From NCBI GenBank assembly GCA_020056865.1, contig JAGVGX010000065.1:1-9428 (forward strand): a stretch of 9,428 nucleotides of DNA, given 5' to 3'. A program made the translations under genes and the position numbers. The notes under the pieces were generated by a model. That model was not told where the DNA came from, did not search any database, and saw nothing but the letters and a program-made list of their open reading frames with translations. Origin of the DNA: Desulfobacterales bacterium. GTDB taxonomy: Bacteria; Desulfobacterota; Desulfobacteria; Desulfobacterales; BuS5. Below, in pieces: positions 1-6,287 of this stretch (position 1 is the stretch's first letter; each line of letters starts with the position of its first letter).

Positions 1-1
1 A

Positions 2-535
2 CTATCAAAAAACGATTATTGTGATAAGTTGAAAAGTACGGTTTTCCCTGGGATTCAGGGCGGCCCCCTTATGCACGTTATTGCAGCCAAAGCAGTTGCA
101 TTTAAAGAGGCCATGTTGCCGTCTTTCAAGGTGTATCAAAAAGCAACCGTGGACAATGCCAGAGCGCTTGCCGAGAATTTGATGGATTTAGGTCTGAAAC
201 TCGTTTCTGATGGTACGGATAACCATATGATGCTTGTAGACTTAAGAAATTTGGACATTACGGGCAAAGAAGCTGAAGTTGTTCTTGGTTGCGCGGGGAT
301 TACGGTCAATAAAAATTCCATACCGGCTGAAGCACGAAGCCCCTTTGTAACAAGCGGGATACGTATCGGCACACCTTCTGTAACAACAAGAGGAATGGGA
401 AAAACAGAAATGGTAATAATTGCCGGACTTATTGCCGATGTTTTAAAGCATCCAAAAGATTCGGCTCAAATTGTTTATGCCAAAAAGAAGGTAAAACAGA
501 TGTGTGAATCGTTTCCGCTTTATTTCAGAAATTAA
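2..535 (+). CDS. glyA: Serine hydroxymethyltransferase, C-terminal part (5' end outside window)
   Basis: This cytosolic PLP enzyme converts serine plus tetrahydrofolate to glycine plus 5,10-methylene-THF, the main one-carbon source for thymidylate and purines. The frame is open to the left edge, and about 177 C-terminal residues of a family normally near 415 are visible. The conserved [11 protein letters not shown] segment is encoded at about 41-73, followed by the [16 protein letters not shown] and ITVNKNSIP blocks. SGIRIGTP near 353-376 carries the arginine (codon 362-364) that matches the substrate-carboxylate-binding Arg of E. coli GlyA. The PLP-binding lysine lies upstream and cannot be checked. 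An in-frame TTG at 29 is internal, because clear SHMT homology ([12 protein letters not shown]) continues upstream of it. The gene ends 17 nt before the dCMP deaminase start and is probably in the same transcript. The identification is very secure. Confidence 0.97.
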   Translation, partial: LSKNDYCDKLKSTVFPGIQGGPLMHVIAAKAVAFKEAMLPSFKVYQKATVDNARALAENLMDLGLKLVSDGTDNHMMLVDLRNLDITGKEAEVVLGCAGITVNKNSIPAEARSPFVTSGIRIGTPSVTTRGMGKTEMVIIAGLIADVLKHPKDSAQIVYAKKKVKQMCESFPLYFRN

Positions 536-552
536 AACAAAGATGGTGTTTG

Positions 553-1035
553 ATGATGTTGCGTAAAGACAATCGGCCTTCGTGGGAAGATTATTTTATG
601 GATATTGCCGTACTGGTGTCAAAACGTTCGACGTGCATCAGAAGATCTGTTGGCGCTGTGATCATCAAGGATAAGAGAATCCTTTCAACAGGTTATAATG
701 GCGCACCTTCAGGTATTTCACATTGTCTGGATGTGGGCTGCCTGCGTGAAACAATGGATATTCCTTCAGGGGAAAGGCATGAGCTGTGCAGAGGTACCCA
801 TGCAGAGCAAAATGCCATTATTCAGGCGGCGCTGTATGGTGTTTCAATAAAAGATGCAACGGTTTTCTGTACAAATCTGCCCTGTTCTATTTGTGCAAAA
901 ATGATTATAAATGCCGGTATAAAAAAAATCGTTTACTTGTATGGATATGCCGATTCAATGTCACGTGACATGCTTGAAGAAGCTGATATTAATTTGATAA
1001 AATTAGAGAATCAAACCCGGGAGACAGATTCATGA
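553..1035 (+). CDS. comEB: dCMP deaminase (ComEB-type, zinc-dependent)
   Basis: The enzyme deaminates dCMP to dUMP, the substrate of thymidylate synthase, and belongs to the cytidine/deoxycytidylate deaminase superfamily. Numbering from the TTG at 550, the catalytic zinc site is HAE (H84, E86) with PCSIC (C112, C115). A second cluster of potential zinc ligands, C59, C64, H77 and C80 in HCLDVGC and ERHELC, is typical of the ComEB/T4 dCMP deaminase branch. Length (about 160 aa) is normal. TTG 550, ATG 553 and ATG 556 are consecutive in-frame starts; I chose the first ATG, since the Shine-Dalgarno-like AAAGATGG is weak and does not decide between them. The stop overlaps the nrdR start by 4 nt (ATGA), which suggests translational coupling. 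Next to glyA, whose product makes methylene-THF, the likely role is dTMP supply. A competence role (the origin of the name ComEB) is not implied. Confidence 0.94.
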   Translation: MMLRKDNRPSWEDYFMDIAVLVSKRSTCIRRSVGAVIIKDKRILSTGYNGAPSGISHCLDVGCLRETMDIPSGERHELCRGTHAEQNAIIQAALYGVSIKDATVFCTNLPCSICAKMIINAGIKKIVYLYGYADSMSRDMLEEADINLIKLENQTRETDS

Positions 1036-1493
1036 AATGTTTGTTTTGTAAGGAACTTGACAACAAGGTCATTGATTCCAGATTAAACAAGCAGAAAAAT
1101 GTGATCCGAAGGCGCAGGGAATGTCTTTCATGCGGCAGAAGGTTTACCACATATGAACAAATTGAACAGACACCTGTCATGATAGTAAAAAAAGATGGGC
1201 GCAGAGAAGTTTTTTCTCGAGAAAAGGTAAGCTCCGGTATTAAAAAAGCATGTGAAAAACGTGATATAAGTATGAATGTTATTGAAGCGTTTATAGATCT
1301 GTTAGAGAACGACCTTAAGGAAATTGGTGAAAAAGAGCTCCCATCGTCCGTCATAGGGGAAAAAATTATGGAAAGACTTCATAAGCTTGATGATGTGGCA
1401 TATGTGAGATTTGCATCTGTGTACAGAGAGTTTAAGGATGTAAACGATTTTATTTCAGAACTCAAAACCCTTCTTAACAAGGAAACGGTTTAG
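1032..1493 (+). CDS. nrdR: Transcriptional repressor NrdR
   Basis: NrdR represses ribonucleotide reductase genes, sensing dATP versus ATP through an ATP-cone. The 153-aa product has the standard family length. The N-terminal zinc ribbon has ligands C3, C6, C31 and C34, with the basic VIRRRREC stretch (residues 24-31) used for DNA contact in the family. The ATP-cone spans roughly residues 49-139 and starts with the diagnostic [13 protein letters not shown]. The start ATG overlaps the stop of the dCMP deaminase and has a good GGGAGA ribosome binding site at 1019-1024. It lies directly upstream of ribD, as in E. coli and many other bacteria. I saw no obvious NrdR-box pair in the intergenic parts of this window, and no ribonucleotide reductase gene is present, so its targets are elsewhere. 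Confidence 0.97.
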   Translation: MKCLFCKELDNKVIDSRLNKQKNVIRRRRECLSCGRRFTTYEQIEQTPVMIVKKDGRREVFSREKVSSGIKKACEKRDISMNVIEAFIDLLENDLKEIGEKELPSSVIGEKIMERLHKLDDVAYVRFASVYREFKDVNDFISELKTLLNKETV

Positions 1494-1510
1494 GGATAAC
1501 ATGTTCTGCC

Positions 1511-2614
1511 ATGACAGATGATATCTATTTTATGCAAATGGCGCTTGACCTTGCAAAACAAGGAAGAGGGTTTACATCTCCCAATCCTATAGTAGGTGCT
1601 GTTGTTGTTAAAAAAGGCAAGATTGCAGGAAAAGGATACCACAAATCAGCCGGCAGTGCTCATGCAGAAGTTAATGCAATTAACGAAGCAGGAGATCATG
1701 CAGAAGGCTCAATCCTGTATGTTACTTTAGAACCCTGTAATCATACGGGAAGAACGCCGCCATGTACTCAAAAAATTTATGATGCAGGCATAGAGCGGGT
1801 GGTTATTGCCATGAATGATCCAAATCCCGATGTACAAGGAGGAGGAATCGATTATCTGAAGGGCAAAGGCATACACGTAACCTTAGGCGTATGTGAAGAT
1901 CAGGCAGCCAAACAAAACGAAGTCTTTGTAAAATATGTTAAGACAAAGCGCCCTTTTGTAATTTTAAAATGTGCAGCGACGCTGGATGGATATATTGCTA
2001 CAAAAACAGGGGATTCCAAATGGATTACCTGCCCTGAATCCAGACAATTTTCTCACAACTTAAGACATGTATGCGATGCGATCATGGTAGGGATAGGAAC
2101 TGTTAAAAAAGACAACCCGAGGTTGACAACACGACTTGATCAAATCAATTGCATCGACCCTGTAAGGGTGATACTCGATTCTCACCTGTCTATTTGTGAG
2201 AATGCTCATGTATTGAACCATACGTCTGACTCAGATACGATTATTGTTACAGGTGCTGATGTTTCAAAAAATAAAAAACTTAAAATTGAAAAAAAAGGGG
2301 TCAAGGTCATTTCGTCATCTGTTAAAAACGGCTTGATCGACTTGAATATCCTTATGGATCGCTTGGGTTCATATGGTATAACAAGTCTTGTTATTGAAGG
2401 CGGAAGCCGGGTAACAGCATCTGCCTTAGATGCAAAAATAGTTGATAAAATATGTTTTTTTTATGGGCCTAAAATCCTCGGTTCAAATGACGGGGTACCT
2501 CTTTGTCGTGGTGATGGGCCGTCCTTAATGAACGGATGTATTTCTGTTACGGATATCCATGTCAGTCAGTTTAACGATGATGTTATGATAGAAGGGTATA
2601 TTAAAAACAGATAA
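1511..2614 (+). CDS. ribD: Bifunctional riboflavin biosynthesis deaminase/reductase RibD
   Basis: RibD carries out the second and third steps of riboflavin synthesis: deamination of the diaminopyrimidine phosphate made by GTP cyclohydrolase II, then NADPH-dependent reduction of its ribose side chain. The deaminase domain (about 1-145) has the zinc site HAE (H51, E53) and EPCNHTGRTPPC with C76 and C85, and the family signature SPNPIVGA. The reductase domain (about 147-363) has LDGYIA at 158-163, the substrate-binding GIGTVKKDNPRLTTR at 194-208 and EGGS at 296-299. The length of 367 aa is typical for the fused enzyme. The ATG at 1511 gives the expected N-terminus (acidic, then MQMALDLA). The only Shine-Dalgarno-like sequence, AGGGAT at 1492-1497, is 13 nt away, so initiation may depend on coupling with nrdR, whose stop is at 1491-1493. 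Confidence 0.97.
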   Translation: MTDDIYFMQMALDLAKQGRGFTSPNPIVGAVVVKKGKIAGKGYHKSAGSAHAEVNAINEAGDHAEGSILYVTLEPCNHTGRTPPCTQKIYDAGIERVVIAMNDPNPDVQGGGIDYLKGKGIHVTLGVCEDQAAKQNEVFVKYVKTKRPFVILKCAATLDGYIATKTGDSKWITCPESRQFSHNLRHVCDAIMVGIGTVKKDNPRLTTRLDQINCIDPVRVILDSHLSICENAHVLNHTSDSDTIIVTGADVSKNKKLKIEKKGVKVISSSVKNGLIDLNILMDRLGSYGITSLVIEGGSRVTASALDAKIVDKICFFYGPKILGSNDGVPLCRGDGPSLMNGCISVTDIHVSQFNDDVMIEGYIKNR

Positions 2615-2642
2615 CCAAAAGACAGCATTTGTGTTACAGCAT

Positions 2643-3317
2643 ATGTTTACCGGAATTATAGAATGTTTTGGAACAATCAAGGAGGTTTCTTTTTCAAGCC
2701 AAGGCAGACGGCTTCAAATAGAATCCGATGTTGTTTTTGATGAAACAAAGATTGGAGACAGTATTTGCGTTAGCGGTGCCTGCCTGACGGTTGTTGAACG
2801 CAATGGCAAAAATTTCAAGGTTGACATGTCTCCTGAGACGTATGGCCTGACGACTTTTTCAAAAACCAGAGCCGGCCAGCGGGTGAATCTTGAACGTGCA
2901 CTTCGCTTTTCAGACCGTATAGACGGCCATCTTGTTTCAGGCCATGTTGACGGGATAGGCACCATAACGCATAAGGCTAAGGCAGCAAATGCCATAATTG
3001 TTTCAATATCCGTACCGGAATCGCTTTCTCGTTACATGATAAAAAAAGGATCGGTTGCACTTGACGGCATCAGTCTGACGATCAGCAAATGCTTTCCAGG
3101 CAGTTTTGAAGTCAGTATCATTCCTCATACGGCGATGCTGACAACCATAGGTTTTAAAAAAGCAGGAGATGATGTTAATATTGAAACCGATATGATAGGA
3201 AAATATGTTGAACAATTTTTAACCAAAGGATCAGATAAGGATAAAAACTCCCCCATGTCTAAAATAAATATGGAATTTTTATCAAGAACCGGGTTTTTAG
3301 GTTCATATAGGAGATAA
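2643..3317 (+). CDS. ribE: Riboflavin synthase alpha chain
   Basis: The enzyme dismutates two molecules of 6,7-dimethyl-8-ribityllumazine to riboflavin plus the pyrimidine that LumS (RibH) recycles. It has two lumazine-binding repeats, about residues 1-97 and 98-195. The first carries VSGACLTV (43-50), and the second opens with GHVDG (100-104) and includes LDGISLTIS (140-148), the usual paired motifs. I chose ATG 2643 because it gives MFTGIIE, the nearly invariant N-terminus that contributes to the active site. An in-frame GTG at 2631 would add only MLQH. Neither start has a convincing ribosome binding site. The product is 224 aa; about 30 residues beyond the second repeat are hydrophilic and then end in EFLSRTGF, a tail seen in other proteobacterial enzymes. 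Some databases call this gene ribC. It lies 28 nt after ribD. Confidence 0.96.
   Translation: MFTGIIECFGTIKEVSFSSQGRRLQIESDVVFDETKIGDSICVSGACLTVVERNGKNFKVDMSPETYGLTTFSKTRAGQRVNLERALRFSDRIDGHLVSGHVDGIGTITHKAKAANAIIVSISVPESLSRYMIKKGSVALDGISLTISKCFPGSFEVSIIPHTAMLTTIGFKKAGDDVNIETDMIGKYVEQFLTKGSDKDKNSPMSKINMEFLSRTGFLGSYRR
3309..3313 (+). promoter_or_regulatory. Ribosome binding site of ribBA inside the ribE 3' end
   Basis: AGGAG at 3309-3313 is 8 nt upstream of the ribBA ATG and lies within the last two sense codons of ribE, just before its TAA at 3315-3317. A ribosome terminating on ribE would therefore cover the ribBA initiation site. This suggests translational coupling that would keep the two products in proportion (inference). 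Confidence 0.75.
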
Positions 3318-3321
3318 TAAA

Positions 3322-4533
3322 ATGCCGCTTATTTCTATTGAAGAGGCGATACAAGATATTCGTGCAGGTAAAATGGTTATTCTGGTGGATGATGAAGACC
3401 GTGAAAACGAAGGTGACCTTACCATTGCCGCTGAGGCGATTACTCCTGAAGCGATTAATTTTATGGCAAAGTACGGCAGAGGACTGATATGCCTTTCTCT
3501 GACCGGGGAAAAAATTGATGCTCTTGCACTGCCAATGATGGTGAGAAGAAATACATCACAGTTCGAAACCGGATTTACGGTGTCTATTGAAGCAAAGTAT
3601 GGCGTTACCACCGGCATTTCTGCTGCGGATCGTGCAACAACCATTCTTACCGCCATCGCTGATGATGCAAAGCCGGAAGATCTTGCCAGGCCGGGTCATG
3701 TTTTCCCTTTAAGAGCCAGAGCCGGCGGTGTTATGGTTCGGGTAGGTCAGACAGAAGGGTCCGTTGACCTGGCACGGCTTGCAGGTTTAAAACCTGCCGG
3801 GGTAATTTGTGAAATTATGGATGATGACGGTTCAATGGCCAGGATGCCCTCTCTCGAAAAATTCAGTAAAAAACATGGCCTGGGAATTTGTACGATTGCC
3901 GATCTTGTTGAATATCGTATGCAAACGGAGACGTTTGTTAGGCGATCTGCTGAGACACTGATTCCAACAAGATATGGAGGGGAGTTTAAAATTATTGCAT
4001 ATGAGAATGCAGTTGATGATCTGCTCCATATTGCACTGGTTAAAGGTGAAATAGATTCTGAAAAACCTGTTCTTGTTCGTGTGCATTCCGAGTGCATGAC
4101 CGGTGATATTTTTGGTTCCTGCAGATGTGATTGCGCAGACCAGCTCCACAAGGCAATGATCATGGTTGAAAAGGAAGGCGCGGGTGTTGTTCTTTATCTG
4201 AGGCAGGAAGGCAGAGGGATTGGGCTTGTTAATAAACTCAAAGCCTACGAACTTCAGCGTACCCGGGGTTTTGATACGGTTGAGGCAAACATAAAGCTGG
4301 GATTTAAAGATGACCTCAGAGATTACGGGATTGGTGCTCAAATACTGGTTGATCTCGGTGTAAAAAAGATGAAAATATTGACCAATAACCCCAAAAAAAT
4401 GATAGGGCTTGAAGGGTATGGATTAAGTATTGTTGAACAGGTTTCCATAGAAGTCGAGCCTAATGAATTTAACAGGGGGTATCTCGAATGTAAAAAGCTT
4501 AAAATGGGACATTTGCTTGATCTGGGCTTGTAA
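3322..4533 (+). CDS. ribBA: Bifunctional DHBP synthase / GTP cyclohydrolase II RibBA
   Basis: The fusion makes both precursors of riboflavin. The N-terminal RibB half (about 1-203) converts ribulose-5-phosphate to 3,4-dihydroxy-2-butanone 4-phosphate plus formate, and the C-terminal RibA half (about 206-400) opens GTP. RibB motifs are DDEDRENEGDL (23-33, metal-binding acidic cluster), TGISAADR (97-104) and RPGHVFPLRA (123-132). The segment GQTEGSVDL (142-150) has Gln143 where E. coli RibB has its metal-ligand His153 (GHTE). RibA motifs are SECMTGDIFGSCRCDC, with zinc cysteines C258, C268 and C270, then RQEGRGIGL (294-302), RDYGIGAQIL (333-342) and TNNPKK (354-359). All expected RibA signatures are present. 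The length of 403 aa is normal for the fusion. It sits 4 nt after ribE with a good ribosome binding site. The RibB half may be fully active as a lineage variant; its activity cannot be judged from sequence alone. Confidence 0.96.
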   Translation: MPLISIEEAIQDIRAGKMVILVDDEDRENEGDLTIAAEAITPEAINFMAKYGRGLICLSLTGEKIDALALPMMVRRNTSQFETGFTVSIEAKYGVTTGISAADRATTILTAIADDAKPEDLARPGHVFPLRARAGGVMVRVGQTEGSVDLARLAGLKPAGVICEIMDDDGSMARMPSLEKFSKKHGLGICTIADLVEYRMQTETFVRRSAETLIPTRYGGEFKIIAYENAVDDLLHIALVKGEIDSEKPVLVRVHSECMTGDIFGSCRCDCADQLHKAMIMVEKEGAGVVLYLRQEGRGIGLVNKLKAYELQRTRGFDTVEANIKLGFKDDLRDYGIGAQILVDLGVKKMKILTNNPKKMIGLEGYGLSIVEQVSIEVEPNEFNRGYLECKKLKMGHLLDLGL

Positions 4534-4541
4534 CAAGATAA

Positions 4542-4548
4542 AAGGGGG
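4542..4548 (+). promoter_or_regulatory. Ribosome binding site of ribH
   Basis: AAGGGGG at 4542-4548 precedes the ribH ATG (4555) by 6 nt. It is one of the strongest Shine-Dalgarno-like sites in the operon. RibH is needed in stoichiometric excess because it assembles into large shells (family knowledge), which a strong site would fit (inference). Confidence 0.65.
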
Positions 4549-4554
4549 ATAATA

Positions 4555-5028
4555 ATGCCAAAAATTATTGAAGGTATGCTGCAGGCAAAAGGGAAAAAAT
4601 TTGCTATTGTTGTCAGCCGGTTTAATGAGTTTATTTCTGAAAAGCTTTTGGGTGGAGCGCTTGACGCTTTGGTGCGTTCGGGGGCAAATAACGAAGATAT
4701 AGATATTGTAAAGGTACCCGGCGCTTTTGAAATCCCGTTGCTTTCCCAGAAGATGGCTCAAAAGGGAACATATCATGCAGTGATATGCCTTGGCGCTGTG
4801 ATTCGTGGCGCCACGCCGCATTTTGACTATGTAAGTTCCGAAGTGACAAAAGGCATAGCAAGTGTCAGCGTTAAAACCAATGTGCCTGTTATTCTGGGGG
4901 TATTAACAACGGATACGATTGAGCAGGCTATTGAGCGGGCAGGCACGAAGGCCGGCAACAAGGGATGGGAGGCTGCCATTGCTGCCATTGAAATGGCAAA
5001 CGTGATTGAGGCTGTTGAAAAGGTATAA
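4555..5028 (+). CDS. ribH: 6,7-dimethyl-8-ribityllumazine synthase
   Basis: RibH condenses the RibB product (dihydroxybutanone phosphate) with the RibD product (after dephosphorylation) to form lumazine, the substrate of riboflavin synthase. The 157-aa protein is of typical length. Visible family motifs are SRFNEFI (21-27), VPGAFEIP (54-61) and [14 protein letters not shown] (79-92) with the catalytic histidine H89. The phosphate/subunit-contact block [16 protein letters not shown] (115-130) is followed by KAGNKG (132-137). It lies 21 nt after ribBA and 2 nt before nusB, the same ribH-nusB pairing seen in E. coli. In the family it forms pentamers or 60-subunit icosahedra; the assembly state here is not readable from sequence. 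Confidence 0.98.
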   Translation: MPKIIEGMLQAKGKKFAIVVSRFNEFISEKLLGGALDALVRSGANNEDIDIVKVPGAFEIPLLSQKMAQKGTYHAVICLGAVIRGATPHFDYVSSEVTKGIASVSVKTNVPVILGVLTTDTIEQAIERAGTKAGNKGWEAAIAAIEMANVIEAVEKV

Positions 5029-5030
5029 CA

Positions 5031-5471
5031 ATGAGTAGTCGTCGAAGGTCACGAGAGCTTGCTCTTCAGGCCCTGTTTTATATGGACATGAGAAAAAACA
5101 GATCTGAAGAGATGCTCAAGCTTTTTGTTGATCATTTTATTGGGTCTGAAAAACCGCCCCCTTTTTTTGAAGAAATTGTAAGGGGTGTCATAGCTATGAG
5201 TGATGAAATTGATTTGATTATCAAGCGGTTTTCAAGTAAATGGAAATTGAATCGCATGCCTTGCGTTGATAGAAATATATTAAGGCTTGCTGCGTATGAG
5301 CTTTTGTATTGTGATGATGTTCCTGCAAAAGTGTCAATAAACGAGGCGATTGATATCGGAAAAAAGTTCGGGGCAGAAGATTCCGGTGCTTTTATCAACG
5401 GGATACTCGACAGTATTCGAATTGAACACGAAAAAGACAGCAATAGCGTTGATCAAACCGTTTGTTCATAA
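5031..5471 (+). CDS. nusB: Transcription antitermination factor NusB
   Basis: NusB with NusE (S10) binds boxA RNA and promotes rRNA antitermination; it acts in the cytoplasm on transcribing RNA polymerase. The 146-aa protein is all-alpha by family. It has the Arg-rich N-terminus MSSRRRSRELALQALF that contacts RNA. The conserved second half contains VDRNILRLAAYELLY (79-93), SINEAIDIGKKFG (102-114) and DSGAFINGILD (117-127). The start ATG lies 2 nt after the ribH stop, with a moderate AAAAGG at 5018-5023, so it is probably translated by coupling. The last 15 or so residues are a hydrophilic tail beyond the conserved fold. The identification is secure. Confidence 0.96.
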   Translation: MSSRRRSRELALQALFYMDMRKNRSEEMLKLFVDHFIGSEKPPPFFEEIVRGVIAMSDEIDLIIKRFSSKWKLNRMPCVDRNILRLAAYELLYCDDVPAKVSINEAIDIGKKFGAEDSGAFINGILDSIRIEHEKDSNSVDQTVCS

Positions 5472-5516
5472 TTTCGTAGCTGTAGTCTCAAACGCCTTTG
5501 TTTAATATGATCAAAC

Positions 5517-5522
5517 AGGAGG
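5517..5522 (+). promoter_or_regulatory. Strong ribosome binding site deciding a TTG start
   Basis: A perfect AGGAGG sits 5 nt before TTG 5528 and overlaps the codons that would be read from the upstream candidates TTG 5498 and ATG 5507. Neither upstream candidate has a Shine-Dalgarno sequence. The site supports TTG 5528 as the true start of the hydrolase. Confidence 0.8.
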
Positions 5523-5527
5523 AAATT

Positions 5528-6154
5528 TTGATTATTAAAGGGTTAACCGTAGGGCCAATCATGGCCAATTGTTATATTTTAGGTTGTAAGGATACCAGAA
5601 AAGCCGTTGTTATTGATCCAGGAGATGATACAGACAAGATCTTATTGTCGCTTGCTGACTCTAATCTTAAGCTTAAATATATTATCAATACACATGGTCA
5701 TTTTGACCATGTTGGGGGAAATAAAAAATTAAAGGATGCAACCGGAGCCACGCTTATGATTCATCCTCTTGATGCATCTATGCTTAGCCAAACTGCAGAA
5801 CATGCATATGCATGGGGGATGTCCGCAGAAAATTCCGGGCCTCCGGATAAGACTATAGAAGATGGTGATACAGTTTCATTTGGCAAAATCACACTGAAAA
5901 TTATACACACACCAGGTCATTCTCAAGGGGGAATTTCAATTTATACACAAGGGCATGTGTTTGTTGGAGATACCCTTTTTGCCGGATCTATAGGGCGTAC
6001 GGATATACCCGAAGGTGATTATGAAACGTTGATATCAAGCATCAAAACAAAGCTTTTTGTTCTGGAAGATGATGTAAAAGTTTACCCCGGTCACATGGGA
6101 TCAACCACAATAGGCCAAGAAAAGCGGTTCAATCCTTTTTGCGGCGGTATCTGA
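5528..6154 (+). CDS. Metallo-beta-lactamase-fold hydrolase (glyoxalase II / YcbL-like)
   Basis: This is a soluble binuclear-metal hydrolase of the MBL superfamily, closest in pattern to the short glyoxalase II-like (YcbL-type) proteins. Numbering from TTG 5528 (208 aa), the metal ligands are THGHFDH (H56, H58, D60, H61), H131 in HTPGHS, D148 in VGDTLF and H189 in YPGHMG. The C-terminus TTIGQEKRFNPF is characteristic of the group. The long C-terminal substrate domain of classical GloB is absent. TTG 5528 was chosen because AGGAGG precedes it and because MIIKGLTVGPIMANCY matches the usual N-terminus of the group; upstream starts (TTG 5498, ATG 5507) add 10 or 7 unsupported residues. It follows nusB after 56 nt and is probably the last gene of the operon. 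The substrate is unknown; thioester hydrolysis is a guess from the family. No signal peptide is visible. Confidence 0.9.
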   Translation: MIIKGLTVGPIMANCYILGCKDTRKAVVIDPGDDTDKILLSLADSNLKLKYIINTHGHFDHVGGNKKLKDATGATLMIHPLDASMLSQTAEHAYAWGMSAENSGPPDKTIEDGDTVSFGKITLKIIHTPGHSQGGISIYTQGHVFVGDTLFAGSIGRTDIPEGDYETLISSIKTKLFVLEDDVKVYPGHMGSTTIGQEKRFNPFCGGI

Positions 6155-6166
6155 TAGAATTAATTT

Positions 6167-6239
6167 GTAACTTATTCAGGTAGGCACATAGGGGCAAAGG
6201 TCTCTCTATGCCTTTGCCCCTATAAACCTGATTAGTTAC
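6167..6239. repeat. 73-nt nested palindrome (possible interspersed repeat or terminator)
   Basis: The inner arms, ATAGGGGCAAAGG (6188-6200) and CCTTTGCCCCTAT (6211-6223), are perfect 13-bp complements around a 10-nt loop. The outer arms, GTAACTTATTCAGG (6167-6180) and CCTGATTAGTTAC (6227-6239), pair along their length with one indel and about one mismatch. Short unpaired spacers (7 nt left, 3 nt right) separate the two stems. The whole element starts GTAAC and ends GTTAC, so it is almost symmetric on both strands. It lies 12 nt after the hydrolase stop. It could end the rib operon transcript, but no U-tract follows, which argues against a classical intrinsic terminator. Its tidy terminal symmetry resembles a REP- or MITE-like intergenic repeat. 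Copy number cannot be tested in one window. Confidence 0.7.
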
Positions 6240-6252
6240 GATATACTTTTCA

Positions 6253-6258
6253 TATAAT
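6253..6258 (+). promoter_or_regulatory. Possible -10 box for lptD
   Basis: A consensus TATAAT at 6253-6258 lies 29 nt upstream of the lptD ATG, in an AT-rich stretch. At 17-nt spacing the -35 position would be 6230-6235 (GATTAG), which is a poor match to TTGACA and falls inside the right arm of the palindrome. AT-rich DNA produces such boxes by chance, so this is only a candidate. Confidence 0.3.
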
Positions 6259-6287
6259 ACTTGCTCAAATCAACCCATCCATAAATT

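Noticed and set aside
553..2614. Two zinc deaminases flanking nrdR as a possible nucleic-acid-editing or defence cassette
   Set aside because: One is a clear dCMP deaminase and the other is the deaminase domain of RibD. Both are housekeeping enzymes in a conserved arrangement.
3303..4341. Several long minus-strand open frames opposite ribBA
   Set aside because: They are shadows of a strongly supported RibBA gene. Their translations show no recognisable motif and no ribosome binding site context.
4971..4990. Short tandem direct repeat GCTGCCATT in ribH
   Set aside because: It encodes the normal Ala-Ala-Ile helix repetition of lumazine synthase, so it is not an independent repeat element.
5498..5516. 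Weak inverted repeat (GTTT/AAAC) between nusB and the hydrolase as a terminator
   Set aside because: The stem is only about 4 bp with no GC content and no T-tract in the right place, so it is not a credible terminator.
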